The translations under genes were made by a program, and so were the position numbers. The notes below the pieces were generated by a model. The model saw nothing but the letters and a program-made list of their open reading frames with translations. It did not search any database and was not told the origin of the DNA. Below are positions 16,961 to 24,575 of a stretch of 29,674 bases of DNA, piece by piece; the stretch's first letter is position 1; every line of letters begins with the position of its first letter. Origin of the DNA: an uncultured Collinsella sp. (GTDB lineage Bacteria > Actinomycetota > Coriobacteriia > Coriobacteriales > Coriobacteriaceae); assembly GCA_934654605.1 (NCBI GenBank), contig CAKUGH010000014.1:1-29674 (forward strand), in the 5' to 3' direction.

Positions 16961-18052
16961 TTAGCGTTTCTTGCCGCGGAAGAAGAAGCCGTGCAGCGAG
17001 GGCTTGAGTCCGCGGTTGCTGCGGCGCTCCTCGATATGATCGTGGATTGAAGCGACACGCTCGATGACTTCGTCGGGAATCGGCACGTCGGGATTCATGT
17101 TCTCGACCTGGCTGACCTCGGCAGCGGCGACCTGGTCGATAATGGGCACATCGTCACGCGAGATGACGGGCGTGGCGTCTTCCTTCATCTTGCGGTAGCG
17201 CTGCATCATGTCGGTCTGCAGCTGCTGCGCCGAAGGCGGCGTCCAGATGATGGCGTTGGCGCCGGCGGCGATAGTCTCGCGGATGCTCTCGGGCGTCTTG
17301 CCACCCGGCGCGATGAGCGGCAGGTTGGGGTAGTGCTCGCGTAGCTCGCGCAGGACCTGCGGCGTGTTCTTGCCGGCGGCGATGTTGAGGATCTTGGCTC
17401 CGGCGCGAACCTTGGCATGTGCGTCGTCGTCGCAGCGCACGACCGTGGCGATGACGGGGATGTCCGCCATGTTGGTGATGTGCTCGACCATCTCGGCGGT
17501 GGCGGGGGAGTTGACGACGCAGCCTGCCGCGCCCTGCATCTCGGAAACGGCTGCCATCTGCACGGAGCGCTTGCCGGTCGTGGTGCCGCCGCCCACGCCC
17601 ACGAAGACCGGGCACTCGGCGACAGTCAGCAGCGCCTGCGTAATGGCCGGCTGCGGCGTGAAGGGGTAAACGGCAAAGACGGCGTCGGCGTTGGAGTTGC
17701 GGATGACCGCGACGTCGGTGGTGTAGATGAGCGATTTGATGCGTCGGCCGAAGAGCGTAAAGCCGCTGGCCTCCTCGATCTCGTCGGGCATGCGGAGGGC
17801 CGCCTTTCGCAAACGCCCGTCGATGGGCAGCGGCTCCATGGGGAGCAGTCCGTTGGGGGTCACGGCTACCTGGGGCTCGGTGAACTCGTCTGCGAGCTCG
17901 ACCTCAGAAAAATCGACCGAGGCGACGATGTCCTCGTGAACCTCGGCGGGAACATCGATGGGGGCTTGGTCGTTTGGCGCGCTGGGCGTGTCGAAGGAGC
18001 TGGTGCCGACGAAGGCGTCGACGCGCTCGTTGAGGTCGTTGAGACTATCCAT
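16961..18052 (-). CDS. Unrecognised 363-residue protein with a TIM-barrel-like core
   Basis: Family not recognised with certainty. Residues 1-75 are acidic and probably disordered. Residues about 95-285 read like a (beta/alpha) barrel of the aldolase or thiamine-phosphate-synthase-like type: short hydrophobic strands such as AVFAVYPF, CPVFVGVGGG, AAGCVVNS, IPVIATVV, AKILNIAAGK, LPLIAPGGK and ANAIIWTPP alternate with helices. The GGGTTTGKRS segment (154-163) and the IAPGGKTPESI loop (247-257) look like phosphate- or carboxylate-binding sites. The C-terminal 80 residues are charged. No signal peptide or membrane segment is seen. The ATG at 18052 has only a weak ribosome site (GAG). A terminator follows at 16950-16918. 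Possibly a small-molecule lyase or a divergent non-catalytic barrel; no substrate is proposed. Confidence 0.75.
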   Translation of the reverse strand: MDSLNDLNERVDAFVGTSSFDTPSAPNDQAPIDVPAEVHEDIVASVDFSEVELADEFTEPQVAVTPNGLLPMEPLPIDGRLRKAALRMPDEIEEASGFTLFGRRIKSLIYTTDVAVIRNSNADAVFAVYPFTPQPAITQALLTVAECPVFVGVGGGTTTGKRSVQMAAVSEMQGAAGCVVNSPATAEMVEHITNMADIPVIATVVRCDDDAHAKVRAGAKILNIAAGKNTPQVLRELREHYPNLPLIAPGGKTPESIRETIAAGANAIIWTPPSAQQLQTDMMQRYRKMKEDATPVISRDDVPIIDQVAAAEVSQVENMNPDVPIPDEVIERVASIHDHIEERRSNRGLKPSLHGFFFRGKKR

Positions 18053-18204
18053 GGGGGGGCTCGATTCTATGCGATGGTTGCCGGCAGGGTGCCGGCGGCG
18101 TTGTGCTTGCTAAATCGTTTGACGAGTTGATTTTTCCCCGCCGCGCCATCCGTTAGACCGATGGGCCGGCGAACGTGAAGGAGCTGTGGTGGCGGGTATT
18201 GAGG

Positions 18205-18213
18205 TGCTATCTT
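18205..18213 (+). promoter_or_regulatory. Possible extended -10 promoter for the 56-residue membrane protein
   Basis: TGCTATCTT fits an extended -10. A start about 7 bases downstream would give a short leader containing the GAGAGG ribosome site at 18231-18236. No clear -35 is seen. Confidence 0.35.
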
Positions 18214-18245
18214 GAATGTCCCGTTTAAAAGAGAGGTGACGCGGA

Positions 18246-18416
18246 ATGGAATTCACGGCAATGTTGGGCTCGATTGGCCTGTGTGTGGGTGCAATCGTAG
18301 CCGCCGCGGTCATCTACTTTGTGGTTACGGCCATTAAAGGCAAAAGAGCCGAGCGCAAGGAACGCGAGGCACTTAAGCAGCACCGTGACCAGCAGAACAA
18401 GCGTGCACAGAGATAG
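18246..18416 (+). CDS. Small single-pass membrane protein (56 residues)
   Basis: ATG at 18246 to TAG at 18414-18416. The protein starts MEFTAMLGSIGLCVGAIV, continues through a hydrophobic stretch to YFVVTAI (about 27 residues in all), then ends in a strongly basic, helical tail rich in K, R, E and Q (KGKRAERKEREALKQHRD and on). This suggests one membrane helix with a positive cytosolic tail. GAGAGG (18231-18236) lies 9 bases upstream of the start. It occupies the gap between two minus-strand genes and has its own promoter-like sequence. No family is recognised; codon use and ribosome site support a real gene. Confidence 0.7.
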   Translation: MEFTAMLGSIGLCVGAIVAAAVIYFVVTAIKGKRAERKEREALKQHRDQQNKRAQR

Positions 18417-18440
18417 CTTGTTGAGTTTTGAATCCGTGCG

Positions 18441-19544
18441 CTAGCTGCGTTTTCGGATCAGGGCGATGTAGAAGCCCTCAAAGTCGCGGCTGGGCGGAAT
18501 GGTCAGCGTGCCGGGCATACCGTTGGCGATGGACGAAACGTGGCCGGCGGCGATGGCCTCGGTGAGGGGGTTAGACTCGATGCGCGGCTCTTCGCCAGCT
18601 TCCTGAGCGCGGCGTGCTTCGCTTTCGCTCGGCGTGCCATCGAGGGGGATAAGCTCGCAGTCCATGTGCTTGTCGAGGGCCTCTTGCAGGGCGTCCTCGT
18701 TTTCCTGCGGCATAATCGAACAAGTGGAATAGACGAGCGCGCCGCCCGGTTTGAGGGCTCCCATGGCGCGGTCCAGAAGTGCTCGCTGCGAGCGGGCGCA
18801 CTTGCAAAGCAGCTGCTCGGTGAGGCCGCGCAGGCTCTTTTCGTTGCCGCTGATGACGGTGCCCGTGCCGGTGCAGGGAGCGTCGAGCAGGATGCGGTCA
18901 AAGCGGAAGAACTCGTCAAGCTCGCGTGCGTCAGTACGCATGACGGGCACGTTTTTTGCGCCTTGGCGGTCAAGGTTGGCTTCGAGCTTCTCGGCGCGGG
19001 GAATGCTCATCTCGCAGGCCGTGAGATGAGCCTTGCCCTGGGTGAGGGCGGCGATCTGCGTCGTCTTGCCGCCAGGGGCTGCGCACATGTCCAGGATGTC
19101 CTCGCCGGCCTGGGCGCCCAGGACCAACGGCGGCATCATGGACGACAGGCTTTGCAAGTAGATCTTGCCGTCGCGGTAGATGTCGAGGTCCCACAGGTCG
19201 GAAACCTGGGCCTCGGGCAGGATGAAGGCGTCCGGATACCAGGTAACGGTTTGGTGCGCGATGCCGGCCTCGTCGAGTGCGGCGGCGATGTCCTCGGCGG
19301 TTGCCTTGAGCGTGTTGGCGCGCAACGTGACCGGGCGCGTGCCCGCGGCGCCGAAGCCTTCGATCATAAGCTCGGCATCGGCGGGGTCATAGGCGCCGGC
19401 GATCGTGTCGATCATAAAGCGCGGCAGGTCGGCGGCGGAGTGTTGGGCGGCAAGCTGGTCGGAAAGCTCGGTAGCGGCAAACTGCCTGAGCTTGAGCTCG
19501 GCCTTGACCTGCTTTTTCTGCTTACGACGACGCGGCTTGGACAT
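18441..19544 (-). CDS. RNA (cytosine-5-)-methyltransferase, NOL1/NOP2/Sun (RsmB/RsmF-like) family
   Basis: A 367-residue class I SAM-dependent methyltransferase. The SAM-binding motif is DMCAAPGGKTTQ (152-163), motif IV is DAPCTGTG (221-228) and motif VI is VYSTCSIMPQENE (271-283). Cys275 is the expected catalytic nucleophile and Cys224 the release cysteine. The family makes 5-methylcytosine in 16S rRNA; the exact target position cannot be told. It is shorter than RsmF (about 450-480) and lacks an obvious C-terminal RNA-binding (PUA-like) extension; the N-terminus is very basic (KPRRRKQKKQ). The start ATG at 19544 is preceded by GGAAGG. Downstream on the minus strand is only the 56-residue gene on the opposite strand. 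Confidence 0.93.
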   Translation of the reverse strand: MSKPRRRKQKKQVKAELKLRQFAATELSDQLAAQHSAADLPRFMIDTIAGAYDPADAELMIEGFGAAGTRPVTLRANTLKATAEDIAAALDEAGIAHQTVTWYPDAFILPEAQVSDLWDLDIYRDGKIYLQSLSSMMPPLVLGAQAGEDILDMCAAPGGKTTQIAALTQGKAHLTACEMSIPRAEKLEANLDRQGAKNVPVMRTDARELDEFFRFDRILLDAPCTGTGTVISGNEKSLRGLTEQLLCKCARSQRALLDRAMGALKPGGALVYSTCSIMPQENEDALQEALDKHMDCELIPLDGTPSESEARRAQEAGEEPRIESNPLTEAIAAGHVSSIANGMPGTLTIPPSRDFEGFYIALIRKRS

Positions 19545-19563
19545 CCGTCTTTCCTTCCACCTA

Positions 19564-19675
19564 AATGATTATTCTGGGACGGGGATTAAAAAATCATTTA
19601 ATGATCCCCGTCCCAAAAAGATTACTTTGCGGCGCCCGGGAATGATTTTTTAATCCCCGTCCCAGAATAATCATT
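19564..19675. repeat. Interspersed inverted repeat, copy 1 (35-bp perfect arms)
   Basis: Arms 19564-19598 and 19641-19675 are perfect inverted copies. Each contains the core GGGACGGGGATTAAAAAATC (or its complement), flanked by AATGATTATTCT at the outer side. The 42-bp middle carries a third, partial arm (ATGATCCCCGTCCC, 19601-19614). The element lies between the methyltransferase start and the synthetase-like stop. Copy 2 is at 22559-22634. This resembles a REP/BIME-like family. Confidence 0.9.
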
Positions 19676-19695
19676 CCCGGGCGTGTTGCTGTTAC

Positions 19696-21846
19696 CTAGT
19701 ACTGGCTCTCGTGCTTGCTGAAGAAGTCGAAGCGCGGGGGCAGCGGCTTCACACGGTGCTCGCCGGGCTTCTCGCCCAGGCTCTCCACGAACTCGTCCGT
19801 GGAAGTGAAGATGTTGTCCCAGCTAAAGAACGCGACCGGGTCGACGTCGAAGTACTCGCAGATGAGCTCGCAGCCGGCCGGCACAATGCCGTGCATCAGG
19901 ACGGTCGCCACGCGCAGCTCGGTAAAGGCGTCGATGAGGGCCTGCGTCATCGCCGCATTGGCCGGCTCACCCTCGAGCTTGTTGGCGGCCTTGGAGGCGT
20001 CGCTCCAGCGCTTGTTGGCGGCGCGCAGGTAGTCGTCGCACACGGCGAGCGCGCGGTGCGTCTCGAACTTGTACATGGCCTGCTCAAAGGCGAGAGCTGC
20101 CTGCTCGGCGGCTTCGACCACAGTGGCGGAGGCGGCGCCGGCGGGGATGCAGCCGTTGCGATAGGGGCTCTCGTCGCCCTCCTTGATGGCGACGCCGTAG
20201 AAGCAGCTGCGGGCCAGGCGGTTGAACACGCCGGTCAAAAGGGCGCTCTCCTTAAGGGCCGGATCGATGACGCGCTTGTCGTCGCAGGCACGCACCTCGT
20301 TGCCGTCCTTGTCCTTGCCGGTCACACGCGTGTCGTATGCCTTGGGGCTAAAGCTCACCGGCTTCTCGGACAGGCCGAGCGACAGCCAATGCGCGCGCAT
20401 CTGCTCGCAGGTGTAGTGGTTGAGCAGGTCGTCTGCCGGCGGGGGAGGCGTCTGCGAGGACGAGCTGGCCTTTTTGCCCATGTAGAGCAGGTGGTAGCAG
20501 GCGCTGACGGTGCTCTGCGTGAGGTCCCAGCCCAGGGCCTCCCACATGGCGGTCTGCGCGATGCAGTAGAAGTAGATGTTGTCCTGACCGATGAACTGGT
20601 AGATCTGAGCGTCGTCCGAGCACCACCAGTCGCGCCAGTCGAGCGAGCTGTGCTGGTAGGTGGGCGCGGGGACCTGCGTGGAATCGGCGGCGGGCTCGCC
20701 CATGAGGGCGGCATCCTGGGCGGCGACACCCTCGGTTACGCCGGCGGCCTTGGCATCGCGTGCGAGTACGGTGCGGGTGTAGCTGATGGGCGCCCACAGG
20801 CTCTCGGGCCAGCACCAGCAGGTGACGTCGGAAACGCCGTCGACCTCGGGCACCGGAACGCCCCAGTCGATGTTGCCGGTGATGCGGAAGGGCACGAGCG
20901 CCTTGCCGCTGCGGAAGCGCACGCCGCCGTTGGCGAGCACCGCGTGGGCGTCGTCGCGTTCCTTCCAGCTGGGGAAGGTGACGGTAAAGCTGCTCTTGTT
21001 GCCCTCGGGCTCCAGTACGGTGTGCTCGGGGAGCTGGTCCTCGACGGCGTCGAAGGCCTCGCGGAACTTGTTCTGAATGTAGAGCTGAGCCGGCAGCAGC
21101 CACTCCTCCATGGTCTTGGAGACCACGGAGCGAACCTGCGGGTTCTGGGCGAGCTTGGCGGTGTAGGTCTTCATAAAGTCGAGGTAGGCCGGCAGGTCGA
21201 AGTAGAGGTTGTCGACCGGGCGCAGCTCGGGCACTTCGCCGGTGAGCTGGCTCTTGGGCGCGATGAGTTCCTCGGGCTCAAACTGGTGGCCCAGATCGCA
21301 CTCGTCGGCATAAGCCTTCTCGGACTTGCAACCTTGGATGGGGCAGCGGCCGATCACCTGGCGACCGTTGAGGAACGTGCCGGCCTTGGCGTCGTAGAAC
21401 TGCAGCGTGGAGCGCTTGGAGATGGTGCCCTGCTCGTGCAGGCGCTTGATAATCTCCGCGGTCACCTCGTTGTGAATCTGCGCAGCCGGCTCAAGGCCCG
21501 AGCCGCCGTAGATGTCGCAGCTGATGTTGTAGTTGTTGAGGGTCGCGGCCTGGCGGGAGTGGTTGGACTCGACGTACTCGCTAATGGACTTGTCGTAGCC
21601 CTCGTTCTCCTTGAGCTTGCGGTAGCTCTCCATGATGGGCGAGCCGTAGCAGTCGGTGCCCGAGGTGAAGATCACGTTCTCGCGGCCCAGGCGGTCGCGC
21701 AGGAAGCGGGCGAAGAAGTCGGCCGGGACAAAGACGCCACCAACGTGGCCGAAGTGCAGGCCTTTGTTGCCGTAGGGCTCGCCGGCGGTAACGATGGCGC
21801 GGCGCGGCCAGCTGGGACGGTCGTTCATGGAGTATTTGGATGCCAT
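19696..21846 (-). CDS. Class I methionyl-tRNA-synthetase-like protein with altered KMSKS motif
   Basis: A 716-residue protein with the MetRS (class I, M-type) layout. HFGH at 31-34 replaces HIGH. A zinc-binding insert carries CPIQGC (168-173) and C183/H187, followed by LIAPKSQLTG and NLYFDLPAYL, as in MetRS. IYQFIGQDNIYF (415-426) matches the segment before the KMSKS loop. That loop reads GKKASSSSQT (457-466), so the second lysine of KMSKS is a serine. An insertion of about 70 residues (250-320) is unusual. MetRS charges tRNA-Met in the cytosol; whether this copy does so is uncertain. The start is placed at 21846 because AAGGAG lies just upstream; an upstream ATG (21861) precedes that site. 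No T-box is seen in the short leader. Confidence 0.82.
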   Translation of the reverse strand: MASKYSMNDRPSWPRRAIVTAGEPYGNKGLHFGHVGGVFVPADFFARFLRDRLGRENVIFTSGTDCYGSPIMESYRKLKENEGYDKSISEYVESNHSRQAATLNNYNISCDIYGGSGLEPAAQIHNEVTAEIIKRLHEQGTISKRSTLQFYDAKAGTFLNGRQVIGRCPIQGCKSEKAYADECDLGHQFEPEELIAPKSQLTGEVPELRPVDNLYFDLPAYLDFMKTYTAKLAQNPQVRSVVSKTMEEWLLPAQLYIQNKFREAFDAVEDQLPEHTVLEPEGNKSSFTVTFPSWKERDDAHAVLANGGVRFRSGKALVPFRITGNIDWGVPVPEVDGVSDVTCWCWPESLWAPISYTRTVLARDAKAAGVTEGVAAQDAALMGEPAADSTQVPAPTYQHSSLDWRDWWCSDDAQIYQFIGQDNIYFYCIAQTAMWEALGWDLTQSTVSACYHLLYMGKKASSSSQTPPPPADDLLNHYTCEQMRAHWLSLGLSEKPVSFSPKAYDTRVTGKDKDGNEVRACDDKRVIDPALKESALLTGVFNRLARSCFYGVAIKEGDESPYRNGCIPAGAASATVVEAAEQAALAFEQAMYKFETHRALAVCDDYLRAANKRWSDASKAANKLEGEPANAAMTQALIDAFTELRVATVLMHGIVPAGCELICEYFDVDPVAFFSWDNIFTSTDEFVESLGEKPGEHRVKPLPPRFDFFSKHESQY

Positions 21847-21961
21847 GGGACTCCTTCGCATATGGTGAGGGCGCGGCCGGGCGCGGGGCTCGGCGGCGCG
21901 GTGGTCAATTCGTGCATATCATTCGACATTATCGCACATGCGGGCGGGTGCGTGGCAGGGG

Positions 21962-21970
21962 CGCTATCCT
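21962..21970 (+). promoter_or_regulatory. Possible -10 close to the start of the DUF3267 gene
   Basis: CGCTATCCT ends 8 bases before the ATG at 21979. If used as a -10, transcription would begin at or within a couple of bases of the start codon, giving a leaderless mRNA. No Shine-Dalgarno sequence is visible, which agrees. Confidence 0.35.
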
Positions 21971-21978
21971 AAGATGCT

Positions 21979-22548
21979 ATGAATGAGATTTCCAACATAC
22001 ATGCGTTTGAGGACGAGGATTTTCTGCACGCCTGCTTTGTGTGGGGGATGGCAGTGCTTGGCGCATTTGCCATGTGCCTGGTGCCGGTGTTTATGCTGCT
22101 GGGCGGGCCCGCGGACCTGGATGCGGCCGACGCGGGCGGCTGGATGGCCGTCTTGGGCTGGATAGTCGGCTTGGCTGCGGTTTCGGCGGCGTCATTTGCC
22201 GTGCACGAGCTGGTGCACGCGGTGTTCTTTAAGCTGTTTGCGCCCGCCGGTGCTCGGGTGACCTTTGGGGCGAATCGCGAGACGGCGATGATCTATGCCT
22301 GCGCCGAGGGCGTTGTGTATTCGCGCCGGCGGTACGTGGCGGTTTGCCTGGCGCCGACGGTTGTTGTGACGACAGCGTTTGCCCTGGGGTTTGCATGCTC
22401 GGGCTATCCGCTGCTGTGCTATCTGGCGGCTGGCTTGCATTTGTCGGGTTGCGTGGGCGACTGGTATTACGTGCGGACCATCCTGTGCGACCGCCGCATT
22501 GTCGCCTGCGAGGACACGTCCTTTGGTGTCCGCTTTTTCGCAAGGTAG
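21979..22548 (+). CDS. DUF3267-family putative zinc metalloprotease, membrane protein
   Basis: A 189-residue protein with about four hydrophobic segments. The zinc-protease signature HELVH (HExxH, residues 76-80) lies at the end of the second/third hydrophobic region in SFAVHELVHAVFFKLFAP. A third conserved block, LHLSGCVGDWYYV, with a D preceding WYY, lies near the C-terminus and would supply the remaining zinc ligand. This order matches the DUF3267 putative zincin family. Its substrate is unknown. No ribosome site is seen and a possible -10 sits right upstream, so the message may be leaderless. It diverges from the synthetase-like gene and ends 10 bases before a hairpin repeat. Confidence 0.82.
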   Translation: MNEISNIHAFEDEDFLHACFVWGMAVLGAFAMCLVPVFMLLGGPADLDAADAGGWMAVLGWIVGLAAVSAASFAVHELVHAVFFKLFAPAGARVTFGANRETAMIYACAEGVVYSRRRYVAVCLAPTVVVTTAFALGFACSGYPLLCYLAAGLHLSGCVGDWYYVRTILCDRRIVACEDTSFGVRFFAR

Positions 22549-22558
22549 TCTTTTTGGG

Positions 22559-22634
22559 ATGATTTTTCTGGGACGGGGATTAAAAAATCATTGCGTACCT
22601 AATGATTTTTTAATCCCCGTCCCAGAAAAATCAT
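22559..22634. repeat. Interspersed inverted repeat, copy 2 (34-bp perfect hairpin)
   Basis: Arms 22559-22592 and 22601-22634 are perfect inverted copies around an 8-base loop (GCGTACCT). The core GGGACGGGGATTAAAAAATC is shared with copy 1 at 19564-19675; outside the core, ATGATTTTTCT replaces AATGATTATTCT symmetrically on both arms. It sits between the DUF3267 stop and the queH ribosome site and could act as a terminator in either direction. Confidence 0.9.
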
Positions 22635-22653
22635 TGCGGGAGAGGAGATGTCC

Positions 22654-23229
22654 ATGAAGCCGTTGCTGCTGCATGCTTGCTGTGCGCCGTGCTCGCTTGA
22701 GCCGGTTCGCCTGCTGTGCGAGGAAGGGTTTGAGCCCACGATTTGCTGGACCAACCCCAATATTCAACCGCGCGATGAATGGCAGCGCCGCCTGGACGAA
22801 CTGCGCCGGTGGTGTGCTGATGGCGACATCGAGCTTATCGAGGCAGGCGAGGACCGCGAGCGCTGGGAGGCCGGTGTGGCCCCGTTGGGCGCCGATCGAC
22901 CCCGTCGCTGTCGTGCGTGCTATGCCCTGCGTCTGGCCGAGGCATGCCGTGTGGCCAAGGATCGCGGGTTCGAATATGTGGGTACGACGCTCGCCGTCTC
23001 GCCGTATCAGCTGTTCGATACCTGTAATGACGTGCTTGAGCGCTTGGCAGCGGCACATGGGCTCACCCCGGTCATTCGCGATTTTCGCCCGTATTACCCC
23101 GAGGCCACGCGTCGTTCGCGCGAGCTTGGCATGTATCGGCAGAACTACTGTGGTTGCCGCTTCTCGGCTGTCGAGGCGGCCATGGACCGCGCCCGCATCC
23201 GCGACGAGCGTAAAGCCGCCAAAAAGTAG
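22654..23229 (+). CDS. queH: Epoxyqueuosine reductase QueH
   Basis: A 191-residue protein with the QueH (former DUF208) signature: LLLHACCAPCS at the N-terminus (adjacent Cys9-Cys10, Cys13), RRCRACYALRL (Cys86, Cys89) and YCGCRFS (Cys166, Cys168). The cysteines bind an Fe-S cluster and metal in this family. QueH reduces epoxyqueuosine to queuosine at position 34 of GUN-anticodon tRNAs, the last step of the pathway. The ATG at 22654 is chosen because GAGAGGAG (22640-22647) is 6 bases upstream; the in-frame ATG at 22648 touches that site. queA follows 64 bases later on the same strand, and tgt is 5 kb downstream, so all three named genes act on the same tRNA base. Confidence 0.95.
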   Translation: MKPLLLHACCAPCSLEPVRLLCEEGFEPTICWTNPNIQPRDEWQRRLDELRRWCADGDIELIEAGEDRERWEAGVAPLGADRPRRCRACYALRLAEACRVAKDRGFEYVGTTLAVSPYQLFDTCNDVLERLAAAHGLTPVIRDFRPYYPEATRRSRELGMYRQNYCGCRFSAVEAAMDRARIRDERKAAKK

Positions 23230-23248
23230 TTCATTTGGGACGTTAGCC

Positions 23249-23257
23249 TGCTAGGAT
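23249..23257 (+). promoter_or_regulatory. Possible extended -10 promoter for queA
   Basis: TGCTAGGAT in the queH-queA gap resembles the extended -10 sequences seen upstream of other genes in this window. It would give a leader of about 30 bases with AAGGAG at 23280-23285. Confidence 0.35.
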
Positions 23258-23293
23258 GTAGAGCGGACTTTAGCTATATAAGGAGAATCCGAC

Positions 23294-24511
23294 GTGTCTA
23301 TGCGTACCGATGATTTTGACTATAACCTTCCTGAGGAACTGATTGCCCAGGCTCCTGCCGAGCCGCGTGACTCCTGCCGCCTGCTGGTGGTGGATCGCAA
23401 AGGCTCCCAGGCAGGAACGCCGCTGGAGCATGGCGGCACCGTCGAGCACCGCATCTTCCGCGACATCATCGACTATATCGAGCCGGGCGATGTGCTCGTC
23501 ATCAACAAGACGCGCGTGATGCCGGCCCGCCTGATCGGTCGCAAGTCGGGCTCGGGTGGCGTGGTCGAGACGCTGCTGCTCAAGCGCCGCGAGGATGTTG
23601 ACCCACTGGGTCACGTTTGGGAGTGCCTGGTCAAGCCGGGCAAGCGCCTAAAGCCCGGTGCTCAGATTGAGTATCGCGCCGGTGGCGCACATGCGCCCGA
23701 GGGCGCGCCCGTGGTGTTGACAGCTGAGGTCATCGACTTTGTCACCGATAGCCGCGGTGGCCGCCTGGTGCGCTTTGAGCCGGCCGGTTGCAATGCCGCC
23801 GGCGAGCCGCGCACGCTCGACGAGGCCATTCACGCCGCCGGTCACGTGCCGCTGCCGCCCTACATTACCGATTACGAGGGCGATCCCGAGAAGTATCAGA
23901 CCGTCTACGCCATGAAGGAGGAGCATTCGGCCGCTGCTCCCACGGCGGGCCTGCATTTCACGCCCGAGCTCATGGCCGCTATTGAGGCCAAGGGTGCGAA
24001 GTTTGCCGCCGTCGAGCTCGAGGTGGGCATCGATACCTTCCGTCTGGTGGAGGAGGATGACCCCACGCAGCACGTGATGCACACCGAGCGCTACCACGTG
24101 TCGCAGGAGGTTGTCGACGCCGTGCACAAGGCCAAGGCCGAGGGGCATCGCGTAATCGCCGTCGGTACCACCGCGGTGCGCTCGCTCGAGAGCGCGTTTG
24201 ACGCGGACGCGCCGGTGGCTGACCCGGCCGTGACGGCGCGCTATTTTGAGGGTCGTGAGGACGGGGCCGACACGCTCGGTCGCGGTGACATCGTGGTGCG
24301 CGAGAACGCCACGACGCAGCTCTACCTCATGCCCGGTTCGACCTATCACGTGGTCGATGCGCTCATCACGAACTTCCACGTGCCGCGCTCCACGCTCATG
24401 ATGCTCGTGAGTGCGCTTGCCACCCGCGACCAGATCATGGATGCCTACGCCGCCGCCATCGAAGAGCGCTACCGCTTCTTCAGCTTTGGCGACGCGATGC
24501 TCATTCAGTAG
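23294..24511 (+). CDS. queA: QueA, S-adenosylmethionine:tRNA ribosyltransferase-isomerase
   Basis: A 405-residue protein. Diagnostic blocks are FDYNLPEELIAQ (8-19), RDSCRLLVV, NKTRVMPARLIGRK, APTAGLHFT and NFHVPRSTLMMLVSA. QueA transfers and isomerises the ribosyl group of SAM onto preQ1 in tRNA to give epoxyqueuosine, which QueH then reduces. It is about 55-60 residues longer than typical QueA (about 345); the extra sequence lies mainly in a middle segment (VVLTAEVIDF...GCNAAGEPRT) and near residues 300-325. The GTG at 23294 is the likely start because AGGAG (23281-23285) is 8 bases away; the ATG at 23300 is an alternative. The TAG stop overlaps the first base of a hairpin (24511). Confidence 0.96.
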   Translation: MSMRTDDFDYNLPEELIAQAPAEPRDSCRLLVVDRKGSQAGTPLEHGGTVEHRIFRDIIDYIEPGDVLVINKTRVMPARLIGRKSGSGGVVETLLLKRREDVDPLGHVWECLVKPGKRLKPGAQIEYRAGGAHAPEGAPVVLTAEVIDFVTDSRGGRLVRFEPAGCNAAGEPRTLDEAIHAAGHVPLPPYITDYEGDPEKYQTVYAMKEEHSAAAPTAGLHFTPELMAAIEAKGAKFAAVELEVGIDTFRLVEEDDPTQHVMHTERYHVSQEVVDAVHKAKAEGHRVIAVGTTAVRSLESAFDADAPVADPAVTARYFEGREDGADTLGRGDIVVRENATTQLYLMPGSTYHVVDALITNFHVPRSTLMMLVSALATRDQIMDAYAAAIEERYRFFSFGDAMLIQ

Positions 24512-24570
24512 GTTACGGCGTTTTCCAAACGCCGTAACCGGCCGACGCTGCAAACGCCCCTAAGCGGCAA
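24511..24570 (+). repeat. Covarying hairpin element, truncated copy A1
   Basis: A perfect 13-bp hairpin (GGTTACGGCGTTT 24511-24523 with AAACGCCGTAACC 24527-24539) is followed by GACGCTGC (24544-24551), AAACGCCCCTAAGCG and GCAATC. The element then stops where the intact copy A2 begins. The left stem arm has no partner, so this looks like a deletion or insertion scar. Confidence 0.75.
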
Positions 24571-24575
24571 TCGGG

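Noticed and set aside
16961..18052. Walker A P-loop in GGGTTTGKRS of the barrel-like protein
   Set aside because: The residue after GK is Arg, not Ser/Thr, and the surrounding strand order fits a barrel better than a P-loop NTPase.
19711..21972. 753-codon open frame antisense to the synthetase-like gene
   Set aside because: It mirrors a high-G+C coding strand and gives a repetitive Val/Gly/Leu-rich product with no motif, while the opposite strand shows clear MetRS motifs.
21847..21978. T-box leader for the synthetase-like gene
   Set aside because: The upstream region is only about 130 bases, is shared with a divergent gene, and shows neither a T-box sequence nor a terminator pair.
23230..23293. 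preQ1 riboswitch before queA
   Set aside because: The 64-base gap lacks a preQ1 aptamer-like hairpin and A-rich tail.
24511..24539. Ordinary rho-independent terminator of queA
   Set aside because: The hairpin is strong but is followed by GGCCGACG with no T-run, and it recurs as the first part of a larger element. It may still affect the 3' end.
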